Origin: Gallionella sp.
GTDB taxonomy: Bacteria; Pseudomonadota; Gammaproteobacteria; Burkholderiales; Gallionellaceae
Direction: 5' to 3'
Length of the DNA stretch: 19,382 nucleotides
NCBI GenBank assembly: GCA_025362155.1
Contig: JANYHX010000081.1
Location: 1 to 19,382 of the forward strand
Made by a program: the position numbers and the translations under genes
The notes under the pieces: generated by a model
Databases searched by the model: none
Seen by the model: only the letters and a program-made list of their open reading frames with translations
Told to the model about the DNA's origin: nothing
Shown here: positions 14,603-19,382 of the stretch, in pieces
Position numbering within the stretch: the stretch's first letter is position 1
Layout of the letters: every line of letters begins with the position of its first letter

Positions 14603-15691
14603 ATGGCCTACCAGATTGAACCCTCTATCCCTCACGGCACACCCGCCAAGACCGGCATCCTGCTGGTCAACCTCGGTACACCTGATGCGCCCACTGCCGC
14701 AGCCGTACACCCTTATCTCAAGGAATTTCTGAGCGACCCACGCGTCGTGGAGATACCCAAGTTTATCTGGTGGCTGATTTTGAATGGCGTCATCCTTAAT
14801 ACTCGCCCGAAAAAATCTGCCGCAAAATATGCATCGATATGGATGAAAGAAGGTTCGCCATTGCGCGTTTACACTGAAAAACAGACTTTGCTATTGCAAG
14901 GTTATTTGGGTGATCGCACCAGAGCACCTTTCGTGGTGGACTACGCAATGAGCTACGGCAATCCCTCCATCGCCCTCGCAATGAAAAAACTCAAGGAGCA
15001 AAATTGCCAGCGCATTTTGATTGTGCCGATGTATCCGCAATATGCCTCCAGCTCGACAGGTACCGTGTTTGATCTGGTATTCCGGGCATTACAAAAAATG
15101 CGCAGTGTTCCCGCCGTGCGTACCGTCCGGAATTTTCACGACAACTACGGCTATATCAAAGCACTGGCGAACAATATCAATGACTACTGGATGAAACATG
15201 GCCGCCCCGAAAAACTGGTTATGAGCTTTCACGGTGTGCCGCAATACACCTTGGAAAAAGGCGATTTTTACCATTGCGAGTGCCACAAAACGGGACGCCT
15301 GCTGGCACAGGAACTTGGCTTGAGTCCTGAGCAATACGCGATCAGTTTCCAATCGCGCTTTGGCAAAGCAGAGTGGATTAAACCCTATACCACCGCCACC
15401 CTGCTCGAACTCGGCAAACAAAAAACCAAACGCGTGGACGTGGTCTGCCCTGGTTTTGTCGCCGATTGTTTAGAGACACTGGAAGAAATTGCGATGGAAG
15501 GCAAGGAAGATTTTCAGCACGCCGGCGGCGGCGAATACCACTACATTCCTTGCCTCAATGAGCGCGGTGACTGGATACTCGCGCTGACCAATCTGGTATT
15601 GGATAATTTGCAGGGCTGGCTGATCGAGGCGAATGCAGGAGAACTGGAACAAGGCAGGCTGCGTGCGCTGGCGATGGGGGCGAAAAAATGA
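14603..15691 (+). CDS. hemH: Ferrochelatase
   Basis: Inserts Fe2+ into protoporphyrin IX in the last step of haem b synthesis, at the membrane or in the cytosol. The 362-residue product shows [14 protein letters not shown] near the N-terminus, EGSPL, the [13 protein letters not shown] loop, SFHGVP with the metal-handling His210, and [17 protein letters not shown] with the conserved Glu. AGGA lies about 8 bases before the ATG at 14603. The hrcA-hemH order is common in betaproteobacteria, where the S4-domain gene and grpE often follow. Here hemH instead meets a convergent VOC gene. The product is relevant to the many haem proteins encoded to the left. HCECH (224-228) is not a haem-attachment motif. 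Confidence 0.96.
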   Translation: MAYQIEPSIPHGTPAKTGILLVNLGTPDAPTAAAVHPYLKEFLSDPRVVEIPKFIWWLILNGVILNTRPKKSAAKYASIWMKEGSPLRVYTEKQTLLLQGYLGDRTRAPFVVDYAMSYGNPSIALAMKKLKEQNCQRILIVPMYPQYASSSTGTVFDLVFRALQKMRSVPAVRTVRNFHDNYGYIKALANNINDYWMKHGRPEKLVMSFHGVPQYTLEKGDFYHCECHKTGRLLAQELGLSPEQYAISFQSRFGKAEWIKPYTTATLLELGKQKTKRVDVVCPGFVADCLETLEEIAMEGKEDFQHAGGGEYHYIPCLNERGDWILALTNLVLDNLQGWLIEANAGELEQGRLRALAMGAKK

Positions 15692-15755
15692 AATTGATGC
15701 ACACGTTTTTTATGTTTTTATTCCCCCTGACAAGAATTTCCTTTTTGATTAATAA

Positions 15756-16172
15756 TTACAAAGGCATCACGATAAGCATCCACGACACGCCAAAGCGATC
15801 AGCGACCATGCCGAAGCGCGAGGAGAAGAAAGTCTTGGTCAATGGCATCTGCACTTTTCCGTTTTCACCCAGCGCGGCGAACAGCCGCTCAGCCTCGTTA
15901 TCGTTTTTCACCGAGATTGTCAGCGAAATGCCCTTGAAGTCCGGTTTACCGGAGCATAAACCGTCGGAAGCCATTACCGTTGTCTCGCCGATCCGGAAGC
16001 TCGAGTGCATTATCTTGTTGTCCGCACCGGGCGGTATCATACCGGGCTGATGAGGTTCGGGACTCTCCTTGTAACGCATCAGCGTCGTTACCTCCGCGCC
16101 AAGCGCTTTGCGGTAGAACTCGATTGCCTCCTCACAGCGGCCTTCGAAATACAGATAAGGTTGAACTTGCAT
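15756..16172 (-). CDS. PhnB-like VOC family protein
   Basis: A 138-residue cytosolic protein of the vicinal oxygen chelate superfamily, PhnB/YjdN-like branch. It begins MQVQPYLYFEGRCEEAIEFYRKALGAEV, followed by MRYKESPEPHQPGMIPPGADNKIMHSSFRIG and MASDG, then GISLTISVKNDNEAERLFAALGENGKVQMPL and FGMVADRFGVSWM, the typical beta-alpha-beta-beta-beta pattern. The substrate is unknown; members are often annotated glyoxalase- or demethylubiquinone methyltransferase-like without proof. AAGG lies about 11 bases before the ATG at 16172. It converges on hemH with 64 bp between and follows the MFS gene on the same strand. Confidence 0.88.
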   Translation of the reverse strand: MQVQPYLYFEGRCEEAIEFYRKALGAEVTTLMRYKESPEPHQPGMIPPGADNKIMHSSFRIGETTVMASDGLCSGKPDFKGISLTISVKNDNEAERLFAALGENGKVQMPLTKTFFSSRFGMVADRFGVSWMLIVMPL

Positions 16173-16222
16173 GGTGTTTACTGCCTTGGGTAGTTAGTCA
16201 TCGTGCCAATTCTATAATACGC

Positions 16223-17689
16223 TTACATTACGCCAGCGTTATCGTCGGCAACAATTGCCTTTTTGGCGCCGCGGGTTGATGTTTGATCCCGGATACGAAT
16301 AAATATTCCACCAATCAATCCTGCACTTGCGGCAAACACAGCTCCCACAGAAAATGCCAGATGGTAACCTGCATTCAGTGCTTCGATAGATTCGCGACCT
16401 GATATCAGCAGGCCGTGCGTCCGCGCGGCGGCCACGCTAGCGAGTACCGCCAGCCCTAGCGCGCCCCCTAGCATGAACGAAGTATTGACCATACCTGAGG
16501 CAAGCCCGGAGTCGCCCGGTTCAACATCGTTCATTGCTGCAAGTAACACTGGGTTAAGCGCCATACCCGCGCCTATGCCGAGCAGCAGCATGCCGGGGAG
16601 TATGTGAGCGATGAAATTTCCATCGACGGGCGAGAGAGAAAATAACCCCAGCCCCGCTGCGGCCAGCAGCAGCCCTACCGCGATAGGCGGCCTGGTGCCG
16701 AAGCGCATGACGATTTTAGCGGAAAGCCCCAGCGAGAATGCGGCCATGATCAGGTTAGCTGGTAAGAATGCAAGGCCGACCTGCAGCGGGCTGTAGCTCA
16801 GCACGAGTTGCATGTACAGCGCGGAGATGAAGAACCATGCGAACATCGCGGCTGCCCACAACACACCGGTGACATTGGAAACCGCCACATTGCGCAAACG
16901 GAACATCGCCAACGGCATCAGCGGATGTTGGACTCTTGATTCGATAGTGAGGAAAATAACGAGCAGCACCGCTGCAACGCCGAGCAATACCAGAGTCTGC
17001 ATCGATATCCAGCCCGCCTCATTACCATTCACGATCGCATACACGGCGAGCATCAGGGAGCTCGTCACCGTTATTGCTCCCGCGACGTCAAGCCGCTCAC
17101 CGTGCGCCTGTCCACGCTCATCCGGCAACAGACGCATGCATAGCGCGTACACTGCGACGCCAATCGGCAGGTTGACAAGAAATATCCAGTGCCAGTTGAA
17201 TGCATTGGTCAGCAGGCCGCCGAGCAACACGCCTATGCTGCCACCACCAGCACACACGAAGCCATAAATTCCCATCGCCTTGGCGCGGTCTTGCGGCTCG
17301 GAGAACAGATTCATGATCAGCGACAGCGCAACTGCGGAAACAATCGCGCCGCCCAGTCCCTGTATTGCCCGTGCGGCAATGAGTAACGCTTGAGTATTAG
17401 CCAATCCACACGCCGCAGAAGCGAGCGTGAACAAAGTAATGCCAAGTAGGAAAAGTTTTCGCTGTCCATACAAATCTCCCAGCCGTCCACCCAGCAGCAG
17501 AAAGCCGCCGAAGGTGACCATGTATGCATTCACCACCCATACCAGCGAGGTTTCGGAAAAGCCGAGATCAGTCCGGATTGAAGGCAGCGCGACATTCACA
17601 ATGGTGGTGTCGAGAACAATCATCAACACCCCGGCGCAAAGAAGATAAAGCGCGAGCCAGCGCGTATGTTCGTTACTGCTCTTGTTCAT
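16223..17689 (-). CDS. MFS drug exporter, DHA2 (EmrB/QacA-like) family
   Basis: A proton-driven inner-membrane efflux protein with about 14 membrane helices. The 488-residue product shows DHA2 motifs: LDTTIVNVALPSIRTDLG in helix 1, motif A GGRLGDLYGQRK, motif B ARAIQGLGGA, and GGLLTNAFNWHWIFLVNLPIG in helix 6. The ATG at 17689 has AGGA 6 bases upstream; the frame also runs to 17731 but those residues (MIAVSRISNNKGNP) cover the ribosome binding site. It lies 38 bp after the SRPBCC gene, suggesting one transcript. Substrate unknown. No periplasmic adaptor (EmrA-like) or outer-membrane factor gene is adjacent. Confidence 0.92.
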   Translation of the reverse strand: MNKSSNEHTRWLALYLLCAGVLMIVLDTTIVNVALPSIRTDLGFSETSLVWVVNAYMVTFGGFLLLGGRLGDLYGQRKLFLLGITLFTLASAACGLANTQALLIAARAIQGLGGAIVSAVALSLIMNLFSEPQDRAKAMGIYGFVCAGGGSIGVLLGGLLTNAFNWHWIFLVNLPIGVAVYALCMRLLPDERGQAHGERLDVAGAITVTSSLMLAVYAIVNGNEAGWISMQTLVLLGVAAVLLVIFLTIESRVQHPLMPLAMFRLRNVAVSNVTGVLWAAAMFAWFFISALYMQLVLSYSPLQVGLAFLPANLIMAAFSLGLSAKIVMRFGTRPPIAVGLLLAAAGLGLFSLSPVDGNFIAHILPGMLLLGIGAGMALNPVLLAAMNDVEPGDSGLASGMVNTSFMLGGALGLAVLASVAAARTHGLLISGRESIEALNAGYHLAFSVGAVFAASAGLIGGIFIRIRDQTSTRGAKKAIVADDNAGVM

Positions 17690-17727
17690 GGGATTTCCTT
17701 TATTGTTACTGATACGGCTGACTGCGA

Positions 17728-18255
17728 TCACTTTTCTGTAAGCGCCTTCAGGTTAGCCAGGCTATCCTCGAAATCCTTGCCTATCATCTTGTCCATATTA
17801 ACGAACACCGAAAATAATTTGGATAGAAAAGAAGCTGGTCCGTGCATACTCCAGTTGATGTGCGTCCCGCCACCTTGAGCCTGCAAGTCCAGGTCGGCCA
17901 TGTTGTGGCCTTCAAAGGGCGCGATGAAATCCAGCTTGAGCTGCACTTTTGAGTAAGGAATGGACTCGGTAATTTCCATTTTACCTTTACCGACTTTGCT
18001 GTTGCCTTCCCACGCGTACACTGCCCTTTTTCCCTGTGCCGAGCCGCTAAAGGTTTTTTTCATGTTCGGATCCATTTTTTCCCATGTGGACCAGGCTCGC
18101 CAATTGTGCAGATCATTGATTTGCGCAAACACCTGCTCCGGTGCGGCCTTGATATCCGCAGATCGTTCGACCCGGAACGTGTCCGGCTTGGTCGCCGCAA
18201 AGATCAGAACTGCGGCGATAATAATAATGACTGCGAGGACGATAATCATAAGCAT
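17728..18255 (-). CDS. Membrane-anchored SRPBCC (polyketide cyclase/START-like) protein
   Basis: A 175-residue protein with one N-terminal membrane helix (MLMIIVLAVIIIIAAVLIFAA) followed by an SRPBCC/polyketide-cyclase-2 domain: FRVERSADIKAAPEQVFAQINDLHNWRAWSTWEKMDP, then KMEITESIPYSKVQLKLDF and THINWSMHGPASFLSKLF. The domain binds hydrophobic ligands in related proteins, but the ligand here is unknown. GAGG about 8 bases upstream supports the ATG at 18255. It precedes the MFS exporter by 38 bp and follows a VOC pseudogene. Mixed SRPBCC/VOC/ArsR groups are common in accessory clusters. Confidence 0.85.
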   Translation of the reverse strand: MLMIIVLAVIIIIAAVLIFAATKPDTFRVERSADIKAAPEQVFAQINDLHNWRAWSTWEKMDPNMKKTFSGSAQGKRAVYAWEGNSKVGKGKMEITESIPYSKVQLKLDFIAPFEGHNMADLDLQAQGGGTHINWSMHGPASFLSKLFSVFVNMDKMIGKDFEDSLANLKALTEK

Positions 18256-18290
18256 TTATATTTCCTCAATACGATTGTTTAGCCGGAACG

Positions 18291-18574
18291 TTAGCCTGGG
18301 GTCGCGTCGGGCTCCATATAAAATACTTCCCAGATATGTCCATCCAGATACTCATATCCATGGCTGTACATAAAGCTGTGATCCACCGGCTTTCTAGGCG
18401 TTGTTCCGCCAGCAGCCCCAGCCTTGCGCAGCATTACATCCACCTCGGCCGACTGGCGCAAAGACAAGGCTATCATGGCTTCGCTACTTTTAGAGGCATC
18501 GCAAATCTGCTTTTCGGTAAACGTCTGGAAAATTTCTCGACCAGCAGCATTACGAAAATGTCTCCGCTGATGTT
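18291..18574 (-). pseudogene. Truncated, frameshifted VOC (glyoxalase-like) gene
   Basis: Two frames together read as the C-terminal two-thirds of a VOC protein. The first piece is SGDIFVMLLVEKF (down to about 18525). At a TTTT run the frame changes and continues FQTFTEKQICDASKSSEAM, then LRKAGAAGGTTPRKPVDHSFM, and ends GHIWEVFYMEPDATPG before the stop at 18291. The first 50 or so residues of the family are absent. Similarity stops near 18574, a few bases from the REP-like hairpin at 18582-18618, so the 5' end was probably lost in a rearrangement there. It lies between the AHSA1-type and SRPBCC genes on the same strand. Confidence 0.78.
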
Positions 18575-18581
18575 AGCGCTT

Positions 18582-18618
18582 CTTAAGGCCGTTCGGGCTG
18601 AGCTTGTCGAAGCCTTAA
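18582..18618. repeat. REP-like imperfect palindrome
   Basis: CTTAAGGC (18582-18589) and GCCTTAAG (18611-18618) form an 8-bp perfect stem around TTCGGGCTGAGCTTGTCGAA (18592-18611), whose own ends TTCG/CGAA pair. The core resembles dispersed intergenic repeats found in many proteobacterial genomes. It contains the TAA stop of the AHSA1-type gene (18615-18617) and abuts the broken end of the VOC pseudogene. It could form a transcript-end hairpin. Confidence 0.65.
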
Positions 18619-19131
18619 GCTTTCGCCAAATACTCCTCCAACTGCTCAAACGTCCCGCCCCAGCCTTGCCGCATACTATCGTGCATTTTGGCAAAGATTT
18701 GATATTGTACTTCGGTCGCATTCAGCGGCGCCCAGCGCAAAGTAATAGTGGTTTTACCGTTCTGCTCTTCAAATGTTGTCGTTGAAAGTGTTTGCAGCGG
18801 CCAATTGTCTATCATAGGCGCGGGTGTAACGTCGCCCTGCGCGTTCGAGAAAGAAGAAACCAGCACCAATTTTTTCGGTGCATCAATTTCGCGAAAAACC
18901 CACTTGCCCCACATCTCCTTGCCATCCGGCGAGCGCATCGCATAATGAAATGTGCCACCCGGCCGAAAATCCAGCGCAGCATGCGAAATGGTCGTCCCTT
19001 TCGGCCCGAACCAGCGCACCAGATGCTCGCGCTCCGTCCATGCCTGCCACACCTTTATGCGTGGCGCATTGAAAGTACGGGTAATAACGAAAATCCTGCT
19101 CGGCAGTGGTGCTAGCGTTTTTTGCGTCCAA
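18615..19131 (-). pseudogene. AHSA1-type SRPBCC gene with an N-terminal frameshift
   Basis: The gene begins at a TTG (19131) with AAGGAG 7-8 bases upstream and reads LDAKNASTTAEQDF. At the run GATTTTCG (about 19087-19091) the frame is lost. One base later the family sequence resumes: FVITRTFNAPRIKVWQAWTEREHLVRWFGPKG, ending TFEEQNGKTTITLRWAPLNATEVQ and GWGGTFEQLEEYLAKA. Apart from the shift the protein would be a normal Aha1-like SRPBCC domain of about 170 residues. A GTG at 19052 could restart translation but would lose the first strand of the fold. Either real decay or a sequencing error in the T run explains it. It overlaps the end of the ArsR fragment by 20 bp. Confidence 0.75.
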
Positions 19132-19312
19132 TTTTTCTCTCCTTGGGTTTGGGTGAAAGTTTTTTTGGGGTGCGGGATTTTTTCTGCGGGGATTGCATGG
19201 TTTTTAAATAAGCATCCAGCCGGTCGAAGCTCTCTTCCCAGAATTGGCGGTACTGCTCTATAAAATCAGCCACCTCTTGCAGCGGTTGCGTATTCCGCGC
19301 GATGGTGAACAA
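19112..19312 (-). pseudogene. C-terminal fragment of an ArsR-family regulator
   Basis: The frame reads NTQPLQEVADFIEQYRQFWEESFDRLDAYLKTM, then a very basic tail (PQKKSRTPKKLSPKPKERKIGRKKR). The first part matches the C-terminal dimerisation helix of ArsR-type repressors that precede AHSA1-type SRPBCC genes. The winged-helix DNA-binding domain is missing: similarity stops near 19294, where 23-bp tandem repeats begin, and an in-frame TAA (19316-19318) lies inside the repeats. The start shown is only the limit of the open frame. ArsR with a downstream AHSA1-type gene is a familiar arrangement, which supports the identification. Confidence 0.6.
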
Positions 19313-19382
19313 GGATTACACGGGAACGTGAACACGGTTTACACGGCATCGTGAACAAGGATTGCAGGCGATCGTGAACAAA
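19305..19382. repeat. 23-bp tandem repeat array running off the window
   Basis: Three consecutive 23-bp units start at 19305, 19328 and 19351, and a fourth begins at 19374; each opens with GTGAAC. Units share GTGAACA and a variable, partly alternating middle (AGGATTACACG, CGGTTTACACG, AGGATTGCAGG). Spacing is exact and there are no spacers. The array sits at the broken 5' side of the ArsR fragment. Confidence 0.8.

Noticed and set aside
15688..16050. 120-codon plus-strand open frame after hemH with a hydrophobic start
   Set aside because: It overlaps the VOC gene, which has clear family sequence on the other strand; the remainder is low-complexity shadow translation.
19305..19382. CRISPR array
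   Set aside because: The 23-bp units are directly adjacent with no unique spacers and the units themselves vary.

Overview
The window looks like a chromosomal segment of a betaproteobacterium. The evidence is the housekeeping genes: nadK-recN-bamE on one strand and hrcA-hemH on the other, plus a large set of periplasmic c-type cytochromes. A Nitrosomonadales/Gallionellaceae-like origin is my guess from gene content only; no rRNA or other marker is present.

Layout. (1) 1-2952, minus strand: nadK, recN and the 5' part of bamE, tightly spaced and probably co-transcribed. (2) 3080-6408, mixed: a di-heme cytochrome c4-type protein (minus), divergent from a DUF455 ferritin-like protein and a long two-domain dCTP deaminase (plus), then the S4-domain protein Hsp15/HslR (minus). 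(3) 6447-8853, minus: a KefB/C-type cation:proton antiporter, a DUF5062-type small protein, and a decayed phospholipase-D/cardiolipin-synthase remnant. (4) 8918-13325, minus: a probable operon that starts with an SHP-type oxygen-binding monoheme cytochrome c. It continues with di-heme cytochrome c (DHC), cytochrome b561, a four-helix histidine-rich membrane protein, a second DHC and a tiny one-helix protein, and ends in a HAMP-GAF-HD-GYP c-di-GMP phosphodiesterase. (5) 13553-15691, plus: hrcA and hemH, with a promoter that appears to give a leaderless hrcA mRNA. (6) 15756-19382, minus: accessory genes (PhnB-like VOC protein, DHA2-type MFS exporter, SRPBCC protein), followed by a decaying group made of a frameshifted AHSA1-type gene, a truncated and frameshifted VOC gene and a truncated ArsR regulator. 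A REP-like hairpin and a 23-bp tandem repeat lie at the broken ends.

How the parts fit. The most interesting unit is region 4. SHP, DHC and cytochrome b561 are a known association that can carry electrons from the membrane quinone pool to a haem protein able to bind O2 or NO. Here the module has a second DHC, a probable extra membrane haem protein and a terminal c-di-GMP phosphodiesterase, which suggests a link between respiratory or gas state and c-di-GMP signalling. nadK and hrcA are often divergent neighbours in betaproteobacteria, with hslR near hemH. Here about 10.6 kb separates nadK from hrcA and hslR lies inside that block, so the locus looks rearranged or expanded. The core genes are intact, while frameshifts collect in the accessory genes.
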